Part shown: positions 36,145-44,464 of the stretch, in pieces | Layout of the letters: every line of letters starts with the position of its first letter | Position numbering within the stretch: the first letter of the stretch is position 1 | DNA from: an uncultured Bacteroides sp. | Lineage (GTDB): Bacteria; Bacteroidota; Bacteroidia; Bacteroidales; Bacteroidaceae | Reading direction: 5' to 3' | Assembly: GCF_963676325.1 (NCBI RefSeq) | Contig: NZ_OY781099.1 | Span: 2,542,001-2,606,000 of the forward strand | Length of the DNA: 64,000 nt | Translations under genes and position numbers: made by a program | The notes under the pieces: generated by a model | Told to the model about the DNA's origin: nothing | Seen by the model: only the letters and a program-made list of their open reading frames with translations | Databases searched by the model: none

Positions 36145-38100
36145 ATTTTTTAATAACCAGGAGAGATTAAAGCGATAATGCAGCCTGCTGCTTACCAAAT
36201 GAATCACATTGTCCGGTGTCTGTGTAGCGGCCAGATAGCCTCGAGGCTCGGCATGAGTGGCATCCATTTCAAAGAACTGTGTCCATGCACCACCATTCAG
36301 ATAACGAGAAGCACCATCGGTGAGTAGTTTCTTCACCGGCCATGTTTTGCCTTCATCAAAAGAGATAGCTGCATACATTCCATATCCCCGAAATTCCTTT
36401 CCATTTTTATCTTTAAAAATCAATCCACGCTCAGAAGGAGCTGTCCGTAAAGGGTGATCGGTAAAGGAAATAAGCAGAAGTGGCCCCTCATTCAGTCGTC
36501 TTAAAACAAGTCGCTGCTGACCTTCAATAGGCGGAAATTCAGAAGCGGAATAAGTCCACGTTTTACCCATATCGCTAGAAATACTCATTGGCATACGCAT
36601 CCTGCCCGTTGAATCGGCAACGTTATTATTTCGTCCAAAAGCCATCAGCCTTCCATCCTTCAACTGAACCACACCCGCATGAATTCCTGCAATAGTACCT
36701 CCGGTATCAGTCCAGGTCTGCCCACCATCTTTGCTGATATGCACAGCAGTGCTATCTTTTCCGCCCGGTCCGGCATCACAAAGCTGAACAAACCAACCCT
36801 CTTTTGTCTTTATTGTCCCAGCAATTACCTGATGACGCTTTACATGTTCGGGCTCAATTATTCGCGCAAAAGTCCATGTTTTTCCATTATCGCGGCTTAT
36901 TCTTTGAATCATCATTAAGTTCTGCCAGTCACCCGCTGCCTCTACTCCATTAATATGATAAAGCGTACCGTTACCATCATTCATCAATGCCGATCCGGTC
37001 ATATTTCTGTCGGGTACCTTAAAGAAAGGCGATGCCTGATCCCATTCCTTAGCTCCGGCACGCAACCGGGAAGCAAGTACAACCATCTCACGTCCATTCT
37101 CATGTTCGGCAGAGAACCAGATAGCAAGTAAGTCACCATTATCACACCAGGTAATAGCTGGTTGATGATTATGTTGATAGAAAGGAGTTTTTGAAGAACA
37201 ATCGGGCTTTACAACGAAAGGAATCGGAGCCATAAACAACGGCTCTTTATCTTGTTTCTTCCAGACAGCCTTTACTTGCGATACATGTTCACTATTCAAA
37301 GCAGTTTCAATGTTAGTAAGCGGTTTACTTGCAGGATACTCAGCCTGTACAATACGAAAACCGGTCAAAGCATGTTTATCTTCTGAAATCATAGCCATAC
37401 GGTTCGAACTACGCAAAAAAGTTTCAGGCGTACTGTGGCTTCCTCCACGTGTAACTCTGAACTCGCCCCTACTCTGCCCCACAGGATCAGTCTGCACCTC
37501 TGAAGGATAAGGACCATACCAGTCGTTACACCACTCTTCCACATTTCCATGCATATCATAAATGCCAAAAGCATTGGCTGGTGTTTGTCCTACCTTTAAT
37601 GAAACAGACTGATAATCTCTCACTATTCTCTGATCTTTCAGATAGACAGCCGGCAGTCCGTCGCCCATACTAAAAGAATAACAACTACCCGCACGGCAAG
37701 CATACTCCCACTCCGCCTCAGTGGGCAAACGATAAGTCTTGCCCTCTTTCTTGCTCAGCCATTTACAAAAAGCCATCGCATCGTTATAGCTGACAAAGAT
37801 CACCGCTTCATCATCGGCTTTCGAAAGTCCATTCTTCCCACGAAGTGTTTTATGTTCAGGACAGAACTCCTTATATTGTGCGTTTGTAATTTCTGTCTTT
37901 CCAATTCGGAAAGGATGAGAGATAATCACTTTGTGTACCGGAGCTTCATCAAAGTTCTCTCCAATACCGGTTCCCCCCATATAAAAACTCCCAGCTGGAA
38001 CGTTTACCAATGGAATAAGCTCTTTCTCCTGTGCATTTACAGCAATAGAAAAGAACGGAAGCCATATTGCTGTAAAAATTATCTTTTGAATGTTTTTCAT
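36127..38100 (-). CDS. Secreted SUMF1-domain / sialidase-like (BNR) fusion protein
   Basis: A two-domain secreted protein of 657 residues, started at 38100 (MKNIQKIIF) because this ATG heads the signal peptide (ending VNAQ). The further ATG at 38151 lies before it. A formylglycine-generating-enzyme-fold (SUMF1) domain spans about 30-250 (VPAGSFYMGG, YRLPTEAEWEYACRAG, YDMHGNVEEWCNDWYG, RVTRGGSH, GFRIV). In true FGE the region after RGGS carries the catalytic Cys pair; that is absent here, so a non-FGE role is likely. A six-bladed sialidase-like domain follows (about 290-645), with Asp-box-like repeats (SRDNGKTW, SKDGGQTW, SSDMGKTW, SFDEGKTW). The last five residues GSSSL and stop come from the MITE; without it the gene would end ...LLKNAD. 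Substrate unknown. Confidence 0.85.
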   Translation of the reverse strand: MKNIQKIIFTAIWLPFFSIAVNAQEKELIPLVNVPAGSFYMGGTGIGENFDEAPVHKVIISHPFRIGKTEITNAQYKEFCPEHKTLRGKNGLSKADDEAVIFVSYNDAMAFCKWLSKKEGKTYRLPTEAEWEYACRAGSCYSFSMGDGLPAVYLKDQRIVRDYQSVSLKVGQTPANAFGIYDMHGNVEEWCNDWYGPYPSEVQTDPVGQSRGEFRVTRGGSHSTPETFLRSSNRMAMISEDKHALTGFRIVQAEYPASKPLTNIETALNSEHVSQVKAVWKKQDKEPLFMAPIPFVVKPDCSSKTPFYQHNHQPAITWCDNGDLLAIWFSAEHENGREMVVLASRLRAGAKEWDQASPFFKVPDRNMTGSALMNDGNGTLYHINGVEAAGDWQNLMMIQRISRDNGKTWTFARIIEPEHVKRHQVIAGTIKTKEGWFVQLCDAGPGGKDSTAVHISKDGGQTWTDTGGTIAGIHAGVVQLKDGRLMAFGRNNNVADSTGRMRMPMSISSDMGKTWTYSASEFPPIEGQQRLVLRRLNEGPLLLISFTDHPLRTAPSERGLIFKDKNGKEFRGYGMYAAISFDEGKTWPVKKLLTDGASRYLNGGAWTQFFEMDATHAEPRGYLAATQTPDNVIHLVSSRLHYRFNLSWLLKNGSSSL

Positions 38101-38283
38101 TGATTTTATGTTAAAGCCACAAAGATAATCTTTACTTAAAAACGAGGACAAAAAAAGTTCCTCAAATTACTATACAAATTTTAGAAAGACTTATATTTAA
38201 CATATTAAATTCTTTTATACACTAGAAATTTATTTACTTAGCAGATAATTTATTTTCACCTTAATAATCTATATTTAAATTTC

Positions 38284-38814
38284 ATGAAAAGAAAAACGAT
38301 TAAATCTGCTTTAATAATGCTGATGTTCCTATTATCAGCATTTTCATGTGATTCATGCAAGGATGACATTAATTTGAATGAATTACCAGCTGAAACTCAT
38401 GAAGGAAAAAACAATATAGGATGTTATGTGGATGGAAATTTATGGGTAGCATACAATAATTTAGCTCCTATTTTTCAATCTGATATATGGGCTGCAATTA
38501 GTAAAAACGACAACCAATTTAAACTATTTATAGAGGCTAAACGTAGAGATACGGAAACAGGAATAGGCTTTGTTGTTTTAAACCCTAAAGAAAACGAAAC
38601 CTTATTAATTAAGAATATAGGTTTTCACCTCATTGAAAATGGAACTTGTGGCGGGGAATATGAAAATATTGGATCTATCTTTATTACCAAACTAGATACT
38701 ATAAAGAATATAGTAAGCGGAAGATTCTCATTTACTTTAAAATGTAAGGATTCTAATTCAGTTGTAAATGTTACAGATGGACGATTTGATATATCACTTC
38801 GTAAAGAGTATTAA
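38284..38814 (+). CDS. Small secreted lipoprotein, DUF6252-like
   Basis: A 176-residue predicted lipoprotein (lipobox-like LSAFSC followed by DSCKDD, putting it probably at the cell surface). The conserved-looking parts are GKNNIGCYVDGNLWVA near residues 42-57 and the C-terminal VVNVTDGRFDISL, which I associate with small Bacteroidetes lipoproteins of the DUF6252 type. No catalytic motif is visible and the function is unknown. It is monocistronic apart from the remnant that follows it and is divergent from the SUMF1-sialidase gene. Confidence 0.75.
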   Translation: MKRKTIKSALIMLMFLLSAFSCDSCKDDINLNELPAETHEGKNNIGCYVDGNLWVAYNNLAPIFQSDIWAAISKNDNQFKLFIEAKRRDTETGIGFVVLNPKENETLLIKNIGFHLIENGTCGGEYENIGSIFITKLDTIKNIVSGRFSFTLKCKDSNSVVNVTDGRFDISLRKEY

Positions 38815-38821
38815 CCTTAAA

Positions 38822-39013
38822 TTATTACAAATAAAAAAAATACAAATAGCACTCTATTTACTGTTTATATTAACAATCCCAACGTATGCACAAACTCCGG
38901 ATCAAGATATTACAAACAGGGTGAATTACGTTTTCGCAAAAATAGATAAAAGTAAAATATCGACAGGAATATTAAGTAACTGTTTTGGATTAGTAAAAAG
39001 TGTATATCATTAG
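38822..39013 (+). pseudogene. Remnant of a secreted protein gene (N-terminal part only)
   Basis: The frame reads LLQIKKIQIALYLLFILTIP then TYAQTPDQDITNRVNYVFAKIDKSKISTGIL. That is a signal peptide plus the (N)xVFxxIDKSKxxTGIL opening I know from larger secreted Bacteroidetes proteins. It runs into SNCFGLVKSVYH and a stop. There is no ATG at the proper place (ATA/AAA codons occupy it); the in-frame ATG at 38768 lies in the preceding gene. It is therefore truncated at both ends and probably dead. Confidence 0.65.
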
Positions 39014-39315
39014 GTGGTATGAGTAAAGATTGTTATCTTTAAATGTAACAATCAAATCACAAATAAAGATGTTTACACTTCATTACCCCACAGACCTAAC
39101 TGATATACGTTGGTAAGATATAGAAAAAATAATAGAGCCACAATTTTTTAAGTTAAAACATTCTTTACGTTATTAAATGCTATATTTTACGTAGTAAAAC
39201 CCTTGCCTGTTTCTCTTCAAGTGAACAAACTTATTTAAATCAAAATAAGAGAAAGAGAGACAAAAAATTAGCTTAAATCAATTTTGTAATTAACAGTAAG
39301 AAATAATATTAAAAA
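39014..39315. other. Intergenic A+T-rich stretch
   Basis: No gene seen. A perfect 8-bp hairpin GATTGTTA / TAACAATC (39028-39053) lies just after the remnant gene but has no T-run. The rest is A/T-rich DNA with stop codons in all frames. Confidence 0.5.
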
Positions 39316-39356
39316 AAAGAAAAGCTCCGAAAACTAAGTTTCCGGAGCTTTTCTTT
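39316..39356 (-). terminator. Terminator of tRNA-Asp gene 1
   Basis: A 20-bp stem (AAAGAAAAGCTCCG ... CGGAGCTTTTCTTT, one mismatch) with almost no loop, directly after the CCA end on the minus strand, followed by a T-rich run. Confidence 0.85.
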
Positions 39357-39432
39357 GGCGGTGCGTACGAGACTCGAACTCGTGACCCCATGCGTGACAG
39401 GCATGTATTCTAACCAACTGAACTAACGCACC
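39356..39432 (-). tRNA. tRNA-Asp (GTC), copy 1
   Basis: A 77-nt cloverleaf including encoded CCA: acceptor GGTGCGT / ACGCACC, D-arm TTCAGTTGGTTAGAA, anticodon GTC (39396-39398), and T-arm with GTTCGAGTC. It appears identical to the copy at 41938-42014. Confidence 0.97.
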
Positions 39433-39470
39433 ATTTAATTTTTGTTTGCCATCTCTCTCGATTGCGGATG

Positions 39471-39500
39471 CAAAGGTAGATATTTTTTTTTAACCTGCAA
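39471..39500 (-). promoter_or_regulatory. Promoter of tRNA-Asp copy 1
   Basis: On the minus strand TTGCA (39500-39496), a 17-bp spacer and TACCTTTG (39478-39471) fit the Bacteroidetes primary-sigma promoter (TTTG-like -33, TAnnTTTG -7). The same arrangement and spacing precede copy 2. Confidence 0.75.
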
Positions 39501-39690
39501 GCGTTTTAAGAAAGAAAGCTAAAAAAAAGCTTGCTGAATATAGCTTACAAAAGAATAATCAAAAGATATTTTACTCTCCCACTAACAGATACTACAAATA
39601 GTAAATACAAGAAATAGAAGAGGATACACATAATACAAAATTAAAACTCCGAGAATACTTTATAAGATTTTGTGCTTATAAAAAAAATAG

Positions 39691-39876
39691 CTACGTTTTC
39701 CACACCATCGAGACAACCTCTCCTTTTACAAGGAATTGCTTAATGGATATGAACATATTGTTGAGTGGGGCCGTGACGTCCGCTTAAGAGCAAGCAACCC
39801 TTACTTCATTCGGAACAGACTGATATATTGGCAGAAACATTCTTCTTATCCTGTTTGTTTTTCTTATATAAATTAA
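39691..39876 (+). pseudogene. Possible gene remnant without start codon
   Basis: A frame opened by a stop at 39688 and lacking any ATG reads HRDNLSFYKELLNGYEH, then IVEWGRDVRLRASNPYFIRN and RLIYWQKHSSYPV before a stop at 39874. Its composition (Tyr, Trp, Arg, Asn mix) looks like protein rather than chance A+T-rich DNA. I do not recognise the family. It is probably the 3' end of a decayed gene. Confidence 0.4.
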
Positions 39877-39941
39877 AACATCAATAATTGTCGCGTACTA
39901 TATTCATTATTTAAAGAACATCAAGTCATAAATAAACTAGT

Positions 39942-40952
39942 ATGAATACAAAAGAGCAATATTGCAAATACTCGCTAATTGCGATTATTTTGGTTTTAGG
40001 GGTAATCTTATTTACGAAATTCACTCCTTTTTTTACCGGAATTCTGGGTGCATTAACAATCTATCTTCTAGTAAGAAAACAAATGATTTATCTCACTGAG
40101 AAAAAACATTTTAAACAAGGATTGGCAGCTGCGCTCATGATAGGTGAGGCTATATTATGTTTTCTTGTTCCTATTTCGCTGGTAGTTTGGCTACTCATAA
40201 ATAAATTACAAAATCTTAATCTTGATACGCATGCTTATATAACATCAATTAAACATATTGCAGACCTCGTTCAAGAAAAAACAGGTTATAATGTACTCAA
40301 CAGTGATAATTTATCAACAATAACTTCCTCATTGCCAGCACTGGGAAGGTTCTTAGTAGGAAATATAACAAACTTTAGCATTAATATTTTTATAATGCTC
40401 TTTGTTCTCTTTTTTATGTTGATTGACAGAAAGAAGATGGAAACCTACATTTACGAATTGCTACCTTTTACCAAAGTAAACAAAAAGAGTGTGATTGCGG
40501 AAATAAACATGATAGTAAAATCAAATGCAATAGGCATTCCCTTATTGGCTATTGTACAAGGTGTAGTATCAATGATTGGATATTTCATTTTCGGAGTACC
40601 AAATCCTTTCCTTTTCGGCTTCCTGAGCTGCTTTGCAACTATTATTCCTATAATTGGAGTTGCATTGATGTGGTTTCCATTAGTAATATATCTTTTATTG
40701 GTAGGTCATTGGGGATTTGCTATCGGACTTTTTGCTTATTCAATCATTATCACCTCACATGTGGACAATCTGGGACGTTTCATATTACAAAAGAAACTGG
40801 CAAACACACATCCTTTAATCACAATTTTCGGAGTTTTTATCGGATTATCATTATTTGGTTTTATGGGGATAATTTTTGGACCTCTATTATTATCTATATT
40901 CCTCCTTTGCGTTAACATCTTTAAATTAGAGTATCTGGAAGGGAAGAAGTAA
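39942..40952 (+). CDS. AI-2E family (PerM/YdiK-like) inner membrane permease
   Basis: A polytopic membrane protein of 336 residues with about eight hydrophobic segments, typical of the AI-2E exporter/PerM family (UPF0118). Features are the N-terminal paired helices (YSLIAIILVLGVILFTKFTP), a soluble middle with INKLQNLN, and the conserved C-terminal part with FLFGFLSCFATIIPIIG, HWGFAIG, VDNLGRFILQKKL and HPLITIFGVFIGLSLFGFMG. The transported substrate is unknown for most members. It stands alone, between two tRNA-Asp genes. Confidence 0.9.
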   Translation: MNTKEQYCKYSLIAIILVLGVILFTKFTPFFTGILGALTIYLLVRKQMIYLTEKKHFKQGLAAALMIGEAILCFLVPISLVVWLLINKLQNLNLDTHAYITSIKHIADLVQEKTGYNVLNSDNLSTITSSLPALGRFLVGNITNFSINIFIMLFVLFFMLIDRKKMETYIYELLPFTKVNKKSVIAEINMIVKSNAIGIPLLAIVQGVVSMIGYFIFGVPNPFLFGFLSCFATIIPIIGVALMWFPLVIYLLLVGHWGFAIGLFAYSIIITSHVDNLGRFILQKKLANTHPLITIFGVFIGLSLFGFMGIIFGPLLLSIFLLCVNIFKLEYLEGKK

Positions 40953-41216
40953 ACTAGAATCTATTACTTCCCCAAGATGATGCATCTTGATAAGGATAGT
41001 GAGGTAAGTTTCAATTTCAATCTTTTGTACCGAGACTTTACTTTGAAAAATAAGAAGGTATTTAGAAGGGAGTATGTGTTATTGATAAAGAAAGACAGAA
41101 ATACTCTTAAGTTTAAAAGTTAATCTTAATTAACAAAATAGACTTTTTAATCATTTATTTGTTATATTTTTATTTGGGAATCCATAGAACATGTTGAACA
41201 TTTAATTCTTAAGATT

Positions 41217-41630
41217 ATGAAAAAACTCGTTTTACTTATTGCTTTTGCATTAATTGCCGGCTTCGGCGTAAATGCCCAAACAACTGAAAAAAAAGCTGAA
41301 GTGAAGAAAGAAGCTACAACAACTATTAAGGCTCAGCAGAAAACTGCTAGAGAAAAAGTAGCAACTGAGCAGAAAACAGCTAAAGAAAAAGTGGCAGTTG
41401 AACAGAAAAATGCTAGAGAAAAAATAGCAACTGAAAAGAAAACCGCAACAGAAAAAGTAGCAACTGAAAAGAAAACTGCTTCAGATAAAATGGTTAAAGA
41501 CAGGAAAACAGCTAAAGAAAAAGTAGCTAAAGATCAGAAAACGGCTAAAGAAAAAATAGCTAAGGACAAGAAAAAAGCTAAAGAAAAAGTAGCTAAAGAA
41601 AAAAAAGCTGCTATGCCAGAAAAGAAATAA
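41217..41630 (+). CDS. Secreted LEA-like protein of eight 11-residue repeats
   Basis: A 137-residue protein with a signal peptide (ending NAQ at 19-21). The mature part is almost only Lys, Ala, Glu, Thr and Val. Residues 42-129 are eight uninterrupted 11-mers of the form K-T-A-K-E-K-V-A-x-(E/D)-(Q/K), closed by KAAMPEKK. An 11-residue Ala/Lys/Glu period is the hallmark of group 3 LEA proteins and of right-handed coiled coils; the mature chain should be very basic, soluble and helical or unfolded until dried or bound. Related Lys/Ala-rich proteins occur in Bacteroidetes without assigned function. It is monocistronic with its own terminator near 41.8 kb. Confidence 0.85.
   Translation: MKKLVLLIAFALIAGFGVNAQTTEKKAEVKKEATTTIKAQQKTAREKVATEQKTAKEKVAVEQKNAREKIATEKKTATEKVATEKKTASDKMVKDRKTAKEKVAKDQKTAKEKIAKDKKKAKEKVAKEKKAAMPEKK
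41340..41603 (+). repeat. 33-bp tandem coding repeat, eight units
   Basis: Eight 33-bp units encode the 11-residue repeats. Units are diverged at third positions (AAAGTAGCAAC, AAAGTGGCAG and AAAATAGCTA variants), so protein sequence rather than DNA is being kept. Confidence 0.85.
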
Positions 41631-41776
41631 ACTAAACCCGAAACGGAAACAGATAAAACTAAACAAGTAAAACAAATCTGTTCTGCTTTCAATTTATAGT
41701 AATATTTAGTAGTGTGGCAAAACAGCATGAAGTAAACTAGAATCCGATCATTGGTTAAGGTCTAATTAAAGGAATT

Positions 41777-41821
41777 GCAAAGTCAGTCAATAGCTTTATG
41801 AAGCAATGGCTGACTTTTTTG
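41777..41821 (+). terminator. Intrinsic terminator after the LEA-like gene
   Basis: Stem AAAGTCAG (41779-41786) / CTGACTTT (41810-41817) with a further CA/TG pair inside, ending in a run of T. The 41631-41776 stretch before it holds no gene. Confidence 0.75.
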
Positions 41822-41890
41822 TTTACTCATTTTCATAACACATTAGCTACAAGCTTTCGGCTATATGCATATTAATACTCTGGAAATAAA

Positions 41891-41924
41891 AAAAGTCCCG
41901 CAAATATTACTTTGCAGGACTTTT
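41891..41924 (-). terminator. Terminator of tRNA-Asp gene 2
   Basis: A 14-bp stem (AAAAGTCCTGCAAA / TTTGCGGGACTTTT, one wobble) 14 nt after the tRNA on the minus strand, followed by more T. The stem sequence differs from that of copy 1. Confidence 0.8.
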
Positions 41925-41937
41925 AAAACTTAAATTT

Positions 41938-42014
41938 TGGCGGTGCGTACGAGACTCGAACTCGTGACCCCATGCGTGACAGGCATGTATTCTAACCAAC
42001 TGAACTAACGCACC
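41938..42014 (-). tRNA. tRNA-Asp (GTC), copy 2
   Basis: The same 77-nt sequence as copy 1, including encoded CCA and anticodon GTC. Confidence 0.97.
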
Positions 42015-42051
42015 ATTTATTTTGTTTTGCTATCTCTCTCGATTGCGGATG

Positions 42052-42081
42052 CAAAGGTAGATATATTTTTTAAATGTGCAA
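42052..42081 (-). promoter_or_regulatory. Promoter of tRNA-Asp copy 2
   Basis: TTGCA (42081-42077), 17-bp spacer, TACCTTTG (42059-42052) on the minus strand. The leader ATCCGCAATCGAGAGAGAT after the -7 box is shared with copy 1. Confidence 0.75.
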
Positions 42082-42245
42082 GAACTTTACGTAAAAAAAC
42101 TCATTTTTTATTCGATTTTATGGGTAAAAGCACTATTTCGGCCTATTCTAATTGACAATCAATTATATTTAATACAAACTTCTTGCTATAATAATTTATT
42201 CTTTGGCAATAATTCGTTATTTTTGCAAGCTCATAATGATAACTA

Positions 42246-43124
42246 ATGATAAATAAGATGCAAGCAAACAAAAATACAGCAAAGTTATTGCTCCACTGCC
42301 CCGATAAGCCAGGAATTATTTCCGCAGTAACGGATTTTATTACTATAAACAAAGGAAACATTGTTTATCTGGATCAGTACGTTGATCATATTGAAAACAT
42401 ATTCTTTATGAGAATTGAATGGGAACTGAGCGATTTCCTTGTTCCAAGAGAAAAGATAGAAGATTACTTTGAAACTTTGTATGCGCAGAAATATGAAATG
42501 AGCTTCCGTCTCTACTTCTCGGATATCAAACCGCGAATGGCGATATTTGTTTCTAAGATGTCTCACTGTTTGTTTGATATGCTTGCCCGTTATGCAAATG
42601 GTGAATGGAATGTGGAAATTCCTTTGATTATAAGCAATCACCCAAACTTGCAGCATGTGGCCGATAAATTTGGTATTCCTTTCTACCTCTTCCCTATCAC
42701 TAAGGAGACAAAGACTGAGCAGGAAGCTAAAGAAATGGAGTTGCTGGCTAAACATAAAGTAAACTTCATTGTTTTAGCCCGATATATGCAGGTTATCTCG
42801 GAAAACATGATTCAGTCTTATCCTAACCGGATTATCAATATTCACCACTCTTTCCTTCCTGCTTTCGTGGGAGCTAAACCTTACCACGCTGCTTTTGAAA
42901 GAGGCGTGAAAATTATTGGTGCAACAAGTCACTATGTTACCACTGAACTGGATGCAGGTCCTATCATTGAACAGGATGTTGTTCGCATCACTCACAAAGA
43001 TACGGTGGAAGACCTTGTAAATAAAGGAAAGGATCTTGAGAAGATTGTTCTGTCACGCGCGGTTCAGAAACATATTGAGCGTAAAGTATTGGCTTATAAG
43101 AATAAAACGGTAATCTTTAGTTAA
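42246..43124 (+). CDS. purU: Formyltetrahydrofolate deformylase
   Basis: Hydrolyses 10-formyl-tetrahydrofolate to formate and tetrahydrofolate, balancing one-carbon units for purine and Met/Gly supply. The 292-residue protein has an N-terminal ACT domain (about 12-90; LLLHCPDKPGIISAVTDFI) and a formyltransferase-like catalytic domain (NHPNLQHVADKFGIPF, LARYMQVIS, NIHHSFLPAFVGAKPY, GATSHYVTTELDAGPIIEQ). A start at 42258 (MQANKNTAK) is equally possible. A TATTTTTG -7-like box lies at 42218-42225. The hisH gene follows after 6 bp, so it may be co-transcribed with the his genes. Confidence 0.95.
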   Translation: MINKMQANKNTAKLLLHCPDKPGIISAVTDFITINKGNIVYLDQYVDHIENIFFMRIEWELSDFLVPREKIEDYFETLYAQKYEMSFRLYFSDIKPRMAIFVSKMSHCLFDMLARYANGEWNVEIPLIISNHPNLQHVADKFGIPFYLFPITKETKTEQEAKEMELLAKHKVNFIVLARYMQVISENMIQSYPNRIINIHHSFLPAFVGAKPYHAAFERGVKIIGATSHYVTTELDAGPIIEQDVVRITHKDTVEDLVNKGKDLEKIVLSRAVQKHIERKVLAYKNKTVIFS

Positions 43125-43130
43125 AGAGAA

Positions 43131-43727
43131 ATGAATATAGCTATCGTAAAATATAACGCAGGAAACATCTATTCAGTAGATCATGCTTTAAGGCGGCTTG
43201 GCATAAATGCAGTAGTAACAGCGGACAAAGAAATTTTATCTAAAGCAGATAAGGTTATTTTTCCGGGAGTTGGTGAAGCTACCACTACCATGCAGCATTT
43301 AAAAGCTACCGGATTAGATAAACTGATTGTTGATTTAAAGCAACCGGTATTAGGTATCTGTCTTGGAATGCAGCTTATGTGCAGTCATTCTGAAGAAGGA
43401 GATGTGGATTGCCTGAATATTTTCCCTGCTGAAGTAAAACGCTTTTGCCCCGCAAAGCATGAAGATAAGGTTCCACACATGGGTTGGAACACTATCGGTG
43501 ATTTAAAAGGGGATCTTTTCAAAGGCTTTACCAAGGAGGAATTTGTTTATTTTGTGCATAGCTTTTATGTGCCAACGAATGAATTTACGGTGGCTACAAC
43601 AGATTACATACTTCCGTTTAGTGCGTCCTTACAAAAGGATAACTACTATGCGACCCAATTTCACCCCGAAAAAAGTGGAAAGGTTGGAGAACGGATTTTA
43701 GAAAACTTCATTAATTTACCTCTATAA
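43131..43727 (+). CDS. hisH: Imidazole glycerol phosphate synthase, glutaminase subunit
   Basis: Supplies ammonia from glutamine to HisF in histidine synthesis. This 198-residue class I glutamine amidotransferase has the triad Cys77 (LGICLGMQL), His178 and Glu180 (FHPEKSG). It also shows the N-terminal YNAGNIYSV, FPGVG oxyanion strand and VHSFY. It is followed after 7 bp by hisA, with hisF two genes down: a partial his operon (H-A-F-IE). Confidence 0.97.
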   Translation: MNIAIVKYNAGNIYSVDHALRRLGINAVVTADKEILSKADKVIFPGVGEATTTMQHLKATGLDKLIVDLKQPVLGICLGMQLMCSHSEEGDVDCLNIFPAEVKRFCPAKHEDKVPHMGWNTIGDLKGDLFKGFTKEEFVYFVHSFYVPTNEFTVATTDYILPFSASLQKDNYYATQFHPEKSGKVGERILENFINLPL

Positions 43728-43734
43728 TATAAAT

Positions 43735-44454
43735 ATGATTGAAATTATTCCTGCCATAGATATAATCGAAGGAAAATGTGTTCGTCTTTCTAAGGGCGAT
43801 TATGATAGTAAGAAAGTATATAATGAGAATCCGGTAGAGGTTGCAAAGGAATTTGAAGCAAACGGAATTAGTCGGCTTCATGTAGTTGACCTTGACGGAG
43901 CTGCTTCTCATCATATAGTGAATTACAGCATTCTGGAAAAGATTGCTTCACAGACTTCCCTGATTATTGATTTTGGTGGTGGAATAAAAAGTGATGAGGA
44001 TTTAAAAATTGCTTTCGAAAGCGGAGCAAAGATGATTACCGGAGGAAGCATTGCTGTTAAAGAGCCTGAGTTGTTTACTCAATGGATTAAAAAATACGGA
44101 AGCGATAAGATTATTCTTGGTGCTGATGTGAAAAATAAAATGATTGCAGTGAACGGTTGGAAAGAGGGAACCGAACTGGAGCTGATGACTTTCCTTGGAG
44201 AGTATATTGAAAAGGGAATTCAGAAGGTTATCTGCACAGACATTGATTGTGATGGTATGTTGCAAGGTCCTTCAACTGCTCTGTATAATGAAATTCTGGA
44301 AAAATTCCCGTCCACCTACTTAATTGCCAGTGGAGGCGTGAGTTGTATCGATGATATTATTAAACTGGAAGAAGCTAAAGTGCCCGCCGTTATTTTCGGC
44401 AAAGCGCTTTACGAAGGAAAGATACAACTGAAGGACTTAAAGATATTTTTATAA
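43735..44454 (+). CDS. hisA: ProFAR isomerase
   Basis: 1-(5-phosphoribosyl)-5-[(5-phosphoribosylamino)methylideneamino]imidazole-4-carboxamide isomerase, the fourth step family of histidine synthesis. A 239-residue (beta/alpha)8 barrel with catalytic Asp9 (IPAIDIIEGKCVRL), FGGGIKS and ITGGS phosphate loops, the second acid in CTDIDCDGML, and IASGGVS. It is tightly placed between hisH and hisF (7 and 10 bp gaps). Confidence 0.97.
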   Translation: MIEIIPAIDIIEGKCVRLSKGDYDSKKVYNENPVEVAKEFEANGISRLHVVDLDGAASHHIVNYSILEKIASQTSLIIDFGGGIKSDEDLKIAFESGAKMITGGSIAVKEPELFTQWIKKYGSDKIILGADVKNKMIAVNGWKEGTELELMTFLGEYIEKGIQKVICTDIDCDGMLQGPSTALYNEILEKFPSTYLIASGGVSCIDDIIKLEEAKVPAVIFGKALYEGKIQLKDLKIFL

Positions 44455-44464
44455 ACTGATAAGT

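Noticed and set aside
38768..38821. ATG at 38768 as the start of the remnant gene
   Set aside because: It is inside the lipoprotein gene in another frame; the residues before LLQIKKIQ are not signal-like.
41340..41603. Regular 33-bp repeats as a possible CRISPR array
   Set aside because: Units are contiguous without spacers, lie in frame in a gene with a signal peptide, and vary at synonymous positions.
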